Assembly: GCF_048548695.1 (NCBI RefSeq)
Contig: NZ_JBLYIF010000013.1
From: Neptuniibacter sp048548695
Lineage (GTDB): Bacteria > Pseudomonadota > Gammaproteobacteria > Pseudomonadales > Balneatricaceae
Length of the DNA: 64,000 nt
Strand: one strand, 5' to 3'
Part shown: piece by piece, positions 8,170-17,219 of the stretch
How the letters are laid out: each line of letters opens with the position of its first letter
How positions within the stretch are numbered: position 1 is the stretch's first letter
The notes under the pieces: generated by a model
Seen by the model: the letters and a program-made list of their open reading frames with translations, nothing else
The model's database searches: none
Told to the model about the DNA's origin: nothing
Translations under genes and position numbers: made by a program

Positions 8170-9945
8170 ATGTACCAGGCTCGAGGTCACACAGCAGACG
8201 ACCTTCAGAAGATATTGCTGATCGATGTCGATCGCGTCAGCAAATCTATTCTGCGTTCCCTCGTGAAAACCACACACAAAAACCGTCTAACGATCACCAG
8301 CTCCCTGCGTGACGGGGTCTCTTGCCTGCGCCAGGGTCATTACTCCGTGTTAATGTTTGCCGGCAAACAGCTGGGTAATAAATACGGCCAAGCGATTAAC
8401 CGTCTGGCACAGCTGGTGCCAAATACCCCGATTATTGCGTTAGGCGAGAACATTACTGACGCTGAAGGTGAGAAGCTACTCAAGTCTCGTGCGTTTGATT
8501 ATGTGTCGATCACACAATTTTCCCCGGAACTGCTCGACCGCGCCTTGCGTCATGCCATCAATAGCCATCATCAAAGCTGCTTGATTCAACAACTGCGCGA
8601 TACCGACCCATTAACCGGACTTGGTAATCGCCAACACTTCCGCCGCATGCTGGAAAACAAGCTCTGCGCGAATGACGAGAGCGGTAACCGGCTGGCAGTC
8701 ATCACCATCGATATCAATAATTTCCGCTCTCTCAACAGCAGTTTTGGTCAGCACAACGGGGATTTAATTGTCATCGAGTTGGGTGAGCGAATTCGGCGCT
8801 CTTTTAACCCCTGCGAGGTGGTCGCCCGCCTCGGTAGTGATGAATTTGCCGTATTGATAGAAACCTCACCGTTTGAAAACGTTGAAGAGTTTGTCACCCA
8901 GAAGCTACGGCAATTTATCAACGATATGCAGCAACCGTTTCACTTCAGTCACCAGCAACTGCAGGTCTGCAGTTCCATTGGTATTGCCATGACTCCGGGG
9001 CATGGCCGTGATGGGGAAACACTGCTGCAAAACTCCGTATTGGCACGCCAGGCGAGCAAAGAAAACTTCAATACCAGCTATAACTTCTATCAGCAGAAAA
9101 TGGCACCCGGCCGGGATGTCTACTCTGAGCTGGCACCGGAAATTGCCCATGCCCTGCGTGGCAACCAGTTTATTCTGCACTACCAGCCACAAATTAACCT
9201 GCTGACCGGGCGAATAGAAGGTGCCGAAGCACTGATCCGCTGGCAACATCCGCGTCGCGGCCTGCTAATGCCCAATGAGTTTATTCCCGTATGTGAACAG
9301 GCTGGACTCATTGTCCCGATAGGCTATTGGGTTATCCATCAAGCCTGTACACACCTGCAACAACTCAAGGCTGAAGGCATCGACATGCGTCACTTTGGCG
9401 TCAACCTGTCGTTCCGGCAGTTTGGCGATGACAAACTGGTGCCTACCATCAAGCGTATACTCGACAAAACCAAGGTGGATACCAATGCACTGGTTTTCGA
9501 ACTGACCGAGTCTGCGCTGCATAAAGACGAGCAGCATGTGCTGTCCTGCCTGGATAGTCTGTCGGAAACCGGCGTGTCGTTCTCTCTGGATGACTTCGGA
9601 ACCGGATATTCCTCTTTCTCCATGCTGCAAAAACTGCCCATCGATACCATTAAAATTGACCGCTCATTTATCACCGATGTCACCACCTGCGCTGATGATG
9701 CGGAAATTGTCCGCACCATCATTAACCTGGCCCACAACATGGGTAAGTCCGTGGTTGCCGAAGGGGTAGAGCGACAGGAACAGCTAGACTTCCTGGTCGA
9801 GCACCAATGTGACATGGTGCAGGGCTATTTCTTCAGCCGCCCGGTCGACTTTGATACCTTCCGCCACACTGTGCGCCAGTGTGCCAATGACAACCAGATG
9901 GGACTGGTCGTGGAAGACTACGAAGTCGACGCCGCTTCGCTATAA
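8170..9945 (+). CDS. Pseudo-receiver-GGDEF-EAL cyclic-di-GMP protein
   Basis: A 591-residue protein in three parts. Residues 10-130 form a receiver-like fold, but the phospho-acceptor position reads HYSVLMFAG with no aspartate. Residues 140-305 are a GGDEF domain whose signature is GSDEF (222-226). Residues 325-575 are an EAL phosphodiesterase domain with EAL at 353-355 and DDFGTGYSS near 475. EAL residues look intact, so c-di-GMP breakdown is likely; the altered GGDEF may be weak or regulatory. Start ATG 8170 follows GAAGGGG. It converges with comM, six bases away. Confidence 0.9.
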   Translation: MYQARGHTADDLQKILLIDVDRVSKSILRSLVKTTHKNRLTITSSLRDGVSCLRQGHYSVLMFAGKQLGNKYGQAINRLAQLVPNTPIIALGENITDAEGEKLLKSRAFDYVSITQFSPELLDRALRHAINSHHQSCLIQQLRDTDPLTGLGNRQHFRRMLENKLCANDESGNRLAVITIDINNFRSLNSSFGQHNGDLIVIELGERIRRSFNPCEVVARLGSDEFAVLIETSPFENVEEFVTQKLRQFINDMQQPFHFSHQQLQVCSSIGIAMTPGHGRDGETLLQNSVLARQASKENFNTSYNFYQQKMAPGRDVYSELAPEIAHALRGNQFILHYQPQINLLTGRIEGAEALIRWQHPRRGLLMPNEFIPVCEQAGLIVPIGYWVIHQACTHLQQLKAEGIDMRHFGVNLSFRQFGDDKLVPTIKRILDKTKVDTNALVFELTESALHKDEQHVLSCLDSLSETGVSFSLDDFGTGYSSFSMLQKLPIDTIKIDRSFITDVTTCADDAEIVRTIINLAHNMGKSVVAEGVERQEQLDFLVEHQCDMVQGYFFSRPVDFDTFRHTVRQCANDNQMGLVVEDYEVDAASL

Positions 9946-9951
9946 CTCCGT

Positions 9952-11448
9952 CTATAATCCACTTCGGTAACTCAGTGCTTCCAATAGATCTGCCTGCGCA
10001 ATCCGCTCCCGGCCGGCCAGATCAGAAATTGTCCGCGCCACCCGCAAAATTCTATGATAAGCCCGGGCAGATAACCCCAATCTTTCCAACGCATCGGCCA
10101 GCAGCATTCTGTCATCCTGATTCAACTGGCAGTGCTGTTCCAGGGCTTTACCGGTCAGTTGCCGATTGGCACAACCTTGCCGTTGCATTTGCCGCACGCG
10201 GGCATCAGTAACCCGCCGGCGAACGACAGCACTGGGTTCTGCACTGCCTGCATCGCCAATTAACTCATCCTTGGGCAAGGCTCTAACCGATAGCTGCAGA
10301 TCAATCCGATCCAGCAGCGGCCCTGACAGGCGAGACTGATAACGCCTGACCTGGTCCGGCGTACACTGGCAACGACTGCTGCCATCGGCAAAGTATCCGC
10401 AAGGGCAGGGGTTCATAGCCGCCACCAATTGGAAATCCGCCGGAAAGCACGCTTGACGGGCTGCCCGGGCAATCATAATCTCGCCCGACTCCAACGGTTC
10501 ACGCAACACCTCAAGCACACTGCGACTAAATTCCGCTAACTCATCCAGAAACAGCACACCATGATGTGCCAACGAAATTTCTCCCGGCCGGGGTTGGCTA
10601 CCACCACCCACCAGCGCAACAGCCGATGCGGTATGATGCGGAGCACGGAAAGGCCGCCTGCTACAACACAACGCATAGCCCGTATCACTGGCAACAGAAT
10701 GCACTGCGGCAACTTCTAGTTGCTCAGCTTCTGACAGCGGCGGCAACAGGCTAACCAGACGCTGTGCCAGCATGCTTTTGCCGCTGCCGGGAGTGCCCGA
10801 TAACAACAGATTGTGACCGCCGGCAGCCGCTAATTCCAGTGCCCGCTTAGCCTGAGCTTGACCTTTAACATCCATCAGGTCAGGTAACTCGTCATATGCA
10901 TGCACCAGCCTGATTGGCTTAACTGGAGGTAGTAACTGCTCACTTACTAGATGTGAACAGATCTTAAGTAGATGATCAGATGCGTATGCCTCAAGGTCTC
11001 CGATAATACCTGCTTGCTGGGCGCAGCTATCAGGTAACAGCAACTGTCTACCTGCATCTCGGCATGCCATGGCGGCAGAGATAACCCCGTTGACAGGCCG
11101 TAACTCTCCGGAAAGTGCTAGTTCACCAATACACTCAAATTGGGAGCTATTGGCAACCGATAGCTGACCACTGGCGATCAGAATACCAATCGCAATTGCC
11201 AGATCATAACGGCCCCCCTCTTTGGGCAGGTCCGCGGGTGCCAGATTGACGGTCAGGCGACGTTGAGGAAAATCAAAACCGGCATTAAGCAATGCACTGC
11301 GTACACGTTCGCGGCTTTCTTTAACGGCCGTTTCCGGCAGTCCGACAATAGCGAAGGAGGGCAGTCCACCTGACAGGTGAACTTCAACCGTAACTGCGGG
11401 TGCTGAGATACCCACCTGCGCACGGCTATGAATAATAGCGAGCGACAT
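9952..11448 (-). CDS. comM: ComM/YifB family AAA+ helicase
   Basis: A 498-residue Mg-chelatase-like AAA+ protein that promotes branch migration during natural transformation. An N-terminal Lon-protease-like domain (residues 20-130, GISAPAVTVEVHLSGG then GRYDLAIAIGIL) is followed by Walker A SGTPGSGKSML, Walker B GVLFLDELAEF and a zinc-like MNPCPCGY block. The start MSLAIIHSRAQ at 11448 is chosen because it matches the family and has GGAAGGAAG just upstream; the frame is open farther back. The gene is intact, notable because comM is an insertion site for some Tn7-like elements. Confidence 0.93.
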   Translation of the reverse strand: MSLAIIHSRAQVGISAPAVTVEVHLSGGLPSFAIVGLPETAVKESRERVRSALLNAGFDFPQRRLTVNLAPADLPKEGGRYDLAIAIGILIASGQLSVANSSQFECIGELALSGELRPVNGVISAAMACRDAGRQLLLPDSCAQQAGIIGDLEAYASDHLLKICSHLVSEQLLPPVKPIRLVHAYDELPDLMDVKGQAQAKRALELAAAGGHNLLLSGTPGSGKSMLAQRLVSLLPPLSEAEQLEVAAVHSVASDTGYALCCSRRPFRAPHHTASAVALVGGGSQPRPGEISLAHHGVLFLDELAEFSRSVLEVLREPLESGEIMIARAARQACFPADFQLVAAMNPCPCGYFADGSSRCQCTPDQVRRYQSRLSGPLLDRIDLQLSVRALPKDELIGDAGSAEPSAVVRRRVTDARVRQMQRQGCANRQLTGKALEQHCQLNQDDRMLLADALERLGLSARAYHRILRVARTISDLAGRERIAQADLLEALSYRSGL

Positions 11449-11497
11449 AACTTCCTTCCCTGGAAGATATAACTTTTGATAACAGACTGAGTTGAGC

Positions 11498-13141
11498 TTA
11501 GTGGTCCACCGCCAGATGTGCCAGCAGTTGCTCCAAGGTAAGCGGTAAGCCAAAGTAGCGACCCTGCATCAGCATACAGCCCTGACCCATGAGCTCTCCG
11601 CGTTGACCCGCGGTGGACACGCCATCTGCCAAGACTTCAATACCCATGCGTTCAGCCATCTTCAGAACAGCGTTTATCTGTTTCTGACACATGCTGTCGC
11701 CGCTCATATTGCTGACAAGTTCAGCATCCAGCCGGATGATATCCGGGTGAATATCCTTGAGCTGGTCCATATTGGGTAGCTTTTGCGCAAAACCACTCAG
11801 CGACAGAAGAGCATCAGAGGTCAGTACATCAAACAGCAGTCCCTCTTTTTCCAGCGCAGTCTCAACATCGATATCCAGCAGGATAGCACCCGTCATCTGG
11901 TATTTTTGCAGTAACGCCAGCCAGCGCTGGGCATCATCTTCCGCTTTCAACTGCTGCTTCTCAAGCCGCAACGAAATATACCTCAGGCCCGGATAGCGTT
12001 CCCATATGAGGTTAAAAGATTGCAGTTCCTGCGCCAGCCAGGCTTCATATTTACGGACCGAGCCAGCGCCCTGCAACAGAGAAGAAAAACCGCTAAAGGG
12101 CACCTGACCAAGCTCTTCATGCTGCCAGATAGGGGCCGCATGCACCGCCACCACCTGATGGCTATGCAGGCTGTACACAGGCAGAAAGCAAAGTTGTAGC
12201 TGTCCCGCATCAAGTGCGGTTATCAGATCTTCTTCATGCAGAATCTGCGGCCCTTTGCTCAGTTCCAGCAGGGGGTTATACACCCGGAAGGTATTGCGCC
12301 CGCCTTGTTTAGCCGCATACATCGCCACATCAGCTTTTTTAACCAGATCACGGGCACGATTACCTTGCTCCGGGGCCATGGCAATACCAACACTGCCACT
12401 GATAAAGATCTCACGGTGGTCAACCATAATGCCATGACTTAGCTGTTCGACCACCTGTTGCGCAATGCGCGTTGCTGTCTCGACTCCATCAACACAGGGC
12501 ACCAGCATGACAAACTCATCACTGTTCAGGCGTGCCAAGGAGTTGGGCGCAGGCACAACCGATCCCAGTCGGCGGGCGACTTCTTGCAGCAATCCATCAC
12601 CCACATCCCGCCCTAGGGTGTCATTGATCCATTTGAAGCGATCCAGATCCACCAGCAATACCGCCACCTGCTCCGTAATTTCTGCGGCACGCTGCAAGCG
12701 GGCATCCATCACATCACGGAACCGATCCCAGCTCGGTAATTGTGTCAGCTCATCATATTGCACCGGCTCTGCCTGCAAACTGATCGCCGATTTCAGCGAG
12801 CTGATATCGAAAAACTGCGCCGCGTAGCCCATCAGTTTTGAGCCATCCCAGAGGCAGCAAATCGACAGCCACACCGGATATACCGTGCCATCTTTACGCT
12901 GTTGCCACAGCTCACCCTGCCAGTTGCCGTTACTACGCAAAGCAGGCCACAAGACTTCATATGCCTGCATATTAAGGGCTTCAGCCGCCAGAATATGCGC
13001 TTTTTCGCCAACCACTTCAGCAAAGCTGTAGCCCGTGGTTCGTTCAAACGCGGGGTTTACCCGGATAATGTTGCTATCGCTATCCGTAATGACCATTGCC
13101 TGGGGTGATTGCAGAAAGAACTGCTGTTCGGGTAGGTCCAT
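11498..13141 (-). CDS. PAS-GGDEF-EAL protein with degenerate catalytic sites
   Basis: A 547-residue protein: PAS (residues 8-115), GGDEF (125-285) and an EAL-like domain (300-540). The GGDEF signature is NSDEF (206-210). In the EAL domain the expected EAL is replaced (VHAAPIWQHEE), DDFGTG is replaced by LSLSGFA, and the late VAEGVE motif reads LADGVS, so phosphodiesterase activity is very unlikely. It may bind c-di-GMP or act as a scaffold. It lies between ubiK and comM on the same strand with short gaps, possibly cotranscribed. Confidence 0.85.
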   Translation of the reverse strand: MDLPEQQFFLQSPQAMVITDSDSNIIRVNPAFERTTGYSFAEVVGEKAHILAAEALNMQAYEVLWPALRSNGNWQGELWQQRKDGTVYPVWLSICCLWDGSKLMGYAAQFFDISSLKSAISLQAEPVQYDELTQLPSWDRFRDVMDARLQRAAEITEQVAVLLVDLDRFKWINDTLGRDVGDGLLQEVARRLGSVVPAPNSLARLNSDEFVMLVPCVDGVETATRIAQQVVEQLSHGIMVDHREIFISGSVGIAMAPEQGNRARDLVKKADVAMYAAKQGGRNTFRVYNPLLELSKGPQILHEEDLITALDAGQLQLCFLPVYSLHSHQVVAVHAAPIWQHEELGQVPFSGFSSLLQGAGSVRKYEAWLAQELQSFNLIWERYPGLRYISLRLEKQQLKAEDDAQRWLALLQKYQMTGAILLDIDVETALEKEGLLFDVLTSDALLSLSGFAQKLPNMDQLKDIHPDIIRLDAELVSNMSGDSMCQKQINAVLKMAERMGIEVLADGVSTAGQRGELMGQGCMLMQGRYFGLPLTLEQLLAHLAVDH

Positions 13142-13152
13142 GGTGTGCCTGT

Positions 13153-13401
13153 TCAGGAATCGGATGAATGGGAAGCTTCTAATACAGCCAGTTGCGCTTC
13201 CAGCGCGTCGACTTTCTCCCGTGTGCGTTGTAACACAGCCTTCTGCGCATCAAACTCCTCCCGGGTAACCAAGTCAAGCCTACTGAAAGCCGATTGTAAT
13301 ATCTGGCGCACCTGCGCCTGGGTACCCCCGGCTTGGCCGGAGACCATCTGACCGAGCTGTTCAGCCAGTCCTTCGATAAATGCCTGATTAATCACCGCCA
13401 C
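13153..13401 (-). CDS. ubiK: Ubiquinone biosynthesis accessory factor UbiK
   Basis: An 82-residue BMFP/YqiC-family protein: an amphipathic N-terminus (NQAFIEGLAEQLGQMV), a middle RLDLVTREEFDAQKAVL block and a C-terminal coiled coil (KVDALEAQLAVLEA). The family supports aerobic ubiquinone synthesis with UbiJ. Length and domain order are typical. It lies upstream of the degenerate GGDEF/EAL gene with an 11-base gap. Confidence 0.9.
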   Translation of the reverse strand: MAVINQAFIEGLAEQLGQMVSGQAGGTQAQVRQILQSAFSRLDLVTREEFDAQKAVLQRTREKVDALEAQLAVLEASHSSDS

Positions 13402-13584
13402 CTCTCCACACTGGTTGTTTAATCGCTCTGCACTATATCAAGTCAGCTGACAGAGGAAAAAGCCAAAAGAGCCGCACCAAAACAAAACATAGGCTATTTT
13501 TTGTGCGCCAAAAAGACGCATATTAGACTTATGGCTCGATCCCGGTTTACTTAAGCTGTTGATTTAAAAGGATCGCTATAAAAA

Positions 13585-13600
13585 TGGCACAGGATTCGCT
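13585..13600 (+). promoter_or_regulatory. Sigma-54 promoter of glnK-amtB
   Basis: TGGCACAGGATTCGCT matches the RpoN consensus TGGCAC-N5-TTGCW with the invariant GG and GC dinucleotides at correct spacing and one change (TCGC for TTGC). It lies about 90 bases before glnK. GCACCA and TTGTGC half-sites farther upstream (about 13,470-13,510) could be NtrC contacts but do not form a clean NtrC palindrome. Confidence 0.75.
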
Positions 13601-13690
13601 GTGTAGACGGCATGTCGATCAACTTTCCTGCTCGACGCTTCGTACTGAAGCATAAAGCTTTCGCATTATGCATTTATGGGGGACAACACA

Positions 13691-14029
13691 ATGAAAATGA
13701 TCTCCGCTGTCATCAAACCATTCAAGTTGGATGATGTCCGTGAAGCTCTATCTGATATCGGTGTTCAGGGTATCACCGTGACAGAAGTAAAAGGTTTTGG
13801 CCGACAGAAAGGCCACACAGAACTGTACCGTGGTGCAGAGTATGTTGTGGACTTCCTGCCGAAAGTGCGCGTTGACGCTGCAGTAGCAGACGACATCGTT
13901 GATCAGGTTGTAGATGCCATCAGTCAGGCAGCTCAGACCGGCAAGATCGGCGACGGTAAAATCTTTGTCATGCCGCTGGAACAGGTTGTGCGTATCCGTA
14001 CCGGTGAATCCGGCAACGAAGCACTTTAA
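13691..14029 (+). CDS. glnK: Nitrogen regulatory protein PII, GlnK
   Basis: A 112-residue PII protein with the T-loop GHTELYRGAEYVVDF, whose Tyr51 is the uridylylation site, and the C-terminal GKIFVMPLEQVVRIRTGE nucleotide-binding block. It senses 2-oxoglutarate and ATP/ADP and blocks AmtB when nitrogen is plentiful. The start at 13691 gives the usual MKMISAVIKPFKL N-terminus and lies seven bases after GGGGGA; an ATG at 13676 would place that site inside the gene. Coupling to amtB 34 bases downstream supports glnK rather than glnB. Confidence 0.92.
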   Translation: MKMISAVIKPFKLDDVREALSDIGVQGITVTEVKGFGRQKGHTELYRGAEYVVDFLPKVRVDAAVADDIVDQVVDAISQAAQTGKIGDGKIFVMPLEQVVRIRTGESGNEAL

Positions 14030-14063
14030 TTAACCAATTTTATAGCTTCTGGAGGTTACCTCA

Positions 14064-15317
14064 ATGGAAGAAATTCTGAACACAACGGTAGCTGATGTTA
14101 CTCAGCTGAAGTACGCACTAGACACCTTTTACTTCTTGGTGTGCGGTGCGTTAGTAATGTGGATGGCTGCTGGCTTTGCGATGCTAGAATCCGGTCTGGT
14201 TCGCGCCAAAAACACCACTGAAATCCTGACTAAAAACATCTCGCTTTATGCGATTGCCTGCATCATGTACATGGTGTGCGGTTATGCCATCATGTACGGC
14301 GGTGACTACCTGCTGTCCGGTATTACCGGTGACGGCTTCTCTGGTGACGAGCCAGCAACCTATGCACCATCTGCTGACTTCTTCTTCCAGGTGGTATTCG
14401 TAGCTACCGCAATGTCCATCGTTTCCGGCGCAGTTGCTGAGCGTATGAAACTGTGGGCGTTCTTGGTATTTGCGGTTGTCATGACTGGTTTCATCTACCC
14501 AATGGAAGGCTCTTGGACTTGGGGCGGCAACGCTGTCTTCGGTTTCTACACTCTGGGCGACATGGGCTTCTCTGACTTTGCTGGTTCCGGCATCGTACAC
14601 ATGGCCGGTGCTGCTGCTGCTCTGGCTGGCGTACTGGTACTGGGTGCTCGTAAAGGCAAATATGGCAAGAACGGCGAAATCAATGCGATTCCGGGTTCTA
14701 ACCTGCCACTGGCGACGCTGGGTACCTTCATCCTGTGGCTGGGTTGGTTCGGTTTCAACGGTGGTTCCGTACTGGCAACTTCCGATGTTGAGAACTCTAA
14801 CGCAGTTGCGGTTGTATTCATGAACACCAACGCAGCGGCAGCTGCCGGTGCTATTGCAGCACTGATCGTTGCACGCCTGCTGTTCGGTAAAGCGGATCTG
14901 ACCATGACACTTAACGGTGCCCTGGCTGGTCTGGTTGCCATCACTGCTGAACCTTCTACCCCAACTGCCCTGCAGGCTACCCTGTTCGGTGCAATCGGTG
15001 GTGCGCTGGTAGTATTCAGCATCCTGGCAATCGACAAGATGAAAATCGACGATCCTGTTGGTGCCATCTCTGTACACGGTGTCGTAGGTCTGTTGGGTCT
15101 GCTGCTGGTACCTGTTACCAACGATGGTTCTACCTTCTCTGGTCAGATCATCGGTGCTGCTACTATCTTCGGTTGGGTATTCGTAACCAGCCTGGTTACC
15201 TGGTTGATCATCAAAGTGATCATGGGTGTTCGGGTTTCCGAAGAGGAAGAGTACGAAGGTGTCGACCTGTCCGAGTGTGGTATGGAAGCTTACCCAGAGT
15301 TCACCTCTGCTAAGTAA
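14064..15317 (+). CDS. amtB: Ammonium transporter AmtB
   Basis: A 417-residue inner-membrane Amt/MEP channel, probably 11 transmembrane helices. The conserved pore histidines lie in SGIVHMAGAAAAL and SVHGVVGLLG, and family blocks MWMAAGFAMLESGLVRAKN and GWFGFNGGS are clear. It takes up ammonium and is gated by GlnK, encoded just upstream in the same operon. There is no cleavable signal peptide; the N-terminus begins with a short external segment. A GGAGG site precedes the ATG. Confidence 0.95.
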   Translation: MEEILNTTVADVTQLKYALDTFYFLVCGALVMWMAAGFAMLESGLVRAKNTTEILTKNISLYAIACIMYMVCGYAIMYGGDYLLSGITGDGFSGDEPATYAPSADFFFQVVFVATAMSIVSGAVAERMKLWAFLVFAVVMTGFIYPMEGSWTWGGNAVFGFYTLGDMGFSDFAGSGIVHMAGAAAALAGVLVLGARKGKYGKNGEINAIPGSNLPLATLGTFILWLGWFGFNGGSVLATSDVENSNAVAVVFMNTNAAAAAGAIAALIVARLLFGKADLTMTLNGALAGLVAITAEPSTPTALQATLFGAIGGALVVFSILAIDKMKIDDPVGAISVHGVVGLLGLLLVPVTNDGSTFSGQIIGAATIFGWVFVTSLVTWLIIKVIMGVRVSEEEEYEGVDLSECGMEAYPEFTSAK

Positions 15318-15335
15318 GTCCTACCTAACTCCAAC

Positions 15336-15363
15336 AAAAAGGGTGCTAACAGCACCCTTTTTT
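15336..15363 (+). terminator. Terminator of glnK-amtB
   Basis: AAAAAGGGTGCT-AAC-AGCACCC with a run of six T, 18 bases after the amtB stop. Confidence 0.9.
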
Positions 15364-15520
15364 CGTTTTTGCCCTGCGCGCTTCTGCTTGTTCCATCTAA
15401 GCCAAATCTGTTTATACTAGGAGCCTGTCAGAAAGCCCCCGGGCGCTTTCAACAACGTTCATAACCGGTTGTTCTCTGAGGCCTATCAGAGCCAGCCGTT
15501 GCAGGCGAGGATAAAGCTAT

Positions 15521-15859
15521 ATGAAACTGGTTACCGCGGTAATTAAGCCGTTCAAGCTGGATGATGTCCGCGAGGCACTATCTGAAATTGGCATTCAGGG
15601 CGTCACCGTTACCGAAGTGAAAGGTTTTGGTCGCCAGAAAGGCCACACCGAGCTCTATCGTGGTGCTGAGTACGTGGTGGACTTTCTACCTAAAGTAAAA
15701 ATCGAAATTGCGCTCGAAGCCAGTATGGTCAACCAAGCCATTGAAGCGATCACCAAAACTGCCAACACCGGCAAAATTGGCGACGGCAAAATCTTTGTCT
15801 CACCAATGGAGCAAGTAATTCGAATCCGTACCGGCGAAAGCGGCCCGGATGCGCTATAA
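15521..15859 (+). CDS. glnB: Nitrogen regulatory protein PII, GlnB
   Basis: A 112-residue second PII protein, very similar to the GlnK at 13691 in its first 65 residues (same T-loop with Tyr51) but different in the region 65-90. It lies after the amtB terminator, so it has its own promoter; no sigma-54 site was seen in the preceding 150 bases. That suggests constitutive expression, in keeping with a GlnB role in controlling GlnD/NtrB signalling. Whether it is GlnB or a second GlnK cannot be settled from sequence. Confidence 0.85.
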   Translation: MKLVTAVIKPFKLDDVREALSEIGIQGVTVTEVKGFGRQKGHTELYRGAEYVVDFLPKVKIEIALEASMVNQAIEAITKTANTGKIGDGKIFVSPMEQVIRIRTGESGPDAL

Positions 15860-15875
15860 ATAACACGCTCTGAAT

Positions 15876-15899
15876 AAGCACCCACTGGGTGCTTTTTTT
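15876..15899 (+). terminator. Terminator after glnB
   Basis: AAGCACCC-AC-TGGGTGCTT followed by more T residues, 17 bases after the stop codon. Confidence 0.88.
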
Positions 15900-15989
15900 A
15901 TGCCTTCACTAACCCCCGCCCAACAGCAGCCATTGAACCCAGCCGCAACCGACTAAACTGATAGCAACACCACTGCATCCGGAGTGTTT

Positions 15990-17219
15990 ATGCTATCGAC
16001 CATCACTCGCGACCTGTTTGATGCATATATGGTCCCCAACTATGCTCCCCCAGCGGTAATCCCTGTCAGGGGCAAGGGCAGCCAGGTGTGGGATCAAGCG
16101 GGCAAACAGTATATTGATTTTGCTGGCGGTATTGCTGTAACAGCGCTCGGCCACTGTCATCCAGAACTGGTCCACACGCTGCAGCAGCAAGCTGAAAAAC
16201 TGTGGCATTTGAGTAATGTCTGGACCAATGAACCGGCTTTGCATCTAGCACAACAACTCTGCAAACACACCTTTGCCGAGAAGGTCTACTTTGCCAACTC
16301 CGGTGCCGAAGCCAATGAAGCCGCTTTCAAACTGGCGCGCAAATATGCCCATGACCACTATGGTGCGGAAAAACATGAGATCATCAGCTTTCATAACAGC
16401 TTTCATGGCCGGACCCTATTTACCGTCAGTGTTGGTGGTCAGCTGAAATATCGGCAGGGCTTTAAACCGGTGCCCGGCGGCATCACCCACCTACCATTTA
16501 ATGATATTGCGGCACTGACGGCTGCCATTTCAAGCAACACCTGTGCGGTAGTGCTGGAGCCGATACAAGGCGAGGGCGGTATTATTGCGGCGGACCGGGA
16601 CTTCCTGCTGGCAGCGCGTAGCCTGTGCACCCGGCACAATGCGCTGCTGATCTACGATGAGATCCAAACCGGCATGGGGCGGACTGGGTCCCTGTTTGCT
16701 TATGAACACCTGCCTGAAGCCTGCCCAGATATTCTCACCGCAGCAAAAGCCCTTGGTGGGGGTTTTCCCATAGGTGCCATGTTATGCCGCAGCCATGTAG
16801 CCAAGGCATTTAATTTTGGCGTGCATGGCAGCACTTATGGCGGTAATCCTCTGGCCTGCTCGGTAGCAGCCAAAGCACTGGAACTGATCAATCAACCGGA
16901 ATTGCTGGTCGGCGTGGAGAGCCGTCATCAGCGATTTATCGCCGGACTGACAGATATCAACCAAACCATCCCAATCTTTGAGTTATTCCGTGGTCAGGGG
17001 CTACTGATCGGCTGTGTACTGAAGCAACAGTTTGCCGGGAAAGCCCGCCAGTTACTGAATTTGGCGCTGGAAGAGGGACTCATGCTACTGATTGCCGGAC
17101 CCGATGTACTGCGCCTGGCCCCTGCACTGAACATCCCTGAAACCGATATTGATGAGGGTCTGGCAAGGCTCGAACGCGCCATACAGCGCTTTCTGGCTAA
17201 TCCGGACACAATGCTATGA
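15990..17219 (+). CDS. astC: Succinylornithine / acetylornithine aminotransferase
   Basis: A 409-residue class III PLP aminotransferase. Visible motifs: the aromatic and glycine region FAGGIAVTALGHCHPELV, NSGAEANEAAFKLARK, DEIQTGMGRTGSLFAYE and the PLP lysine in TAAKALGGGFPIGA. As the first gene of an ast operon it should convert N2-succinylornithine to succinylglutamate semialdehyde; the same enzyme often also serves in arginine synthesis (ArgD). I place the start at ATG 15990 behind GGAG (15981-15984). It overlaps the next gene by four bases (ATGA). Confidence 0.88.
   Translation: MLSTITRDLFDAYMVPNYAPPAVIPVRGKGSQVWDQAGKQYIDFAGGIAVTALGHCHPELVHTLQQQAEKLWHLSNVWTNEPALHLAQQLCKHTFAEKVYFANSGAEANEAAFKLARKYAHDHYGAEKHEIISFHNSFHGRTLFTVSVGGQLKYRQGFKPVPGGITHLPFNDIAALTAAISSNTCAVVLEPIQGEGGIIAADRDFLLAARSLCTRHNALLIYDEIQTGMGRTGSLFAYEHLPEACPDILTAAKALGGGFPIGAMLCRSHVAKAFNFGVHGSTYGGNPLACSVAAKALELINQPELLVGVESRHQRFIAGLTDINQTIPIFELFRGQGLLIGCVLKQQFAGKARQLLNLALEEGLMLLIAGPDVLRLAPALNIPETDIDEGLARLERAIQRFLANPDTML

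Noticed and set aside
14184..15077. Long antisense open frame (297 codons) inside amtB
   Set aside because: Shadow of a strongly biased, conserved gene on the other strand; no ribosome binding site or family match.
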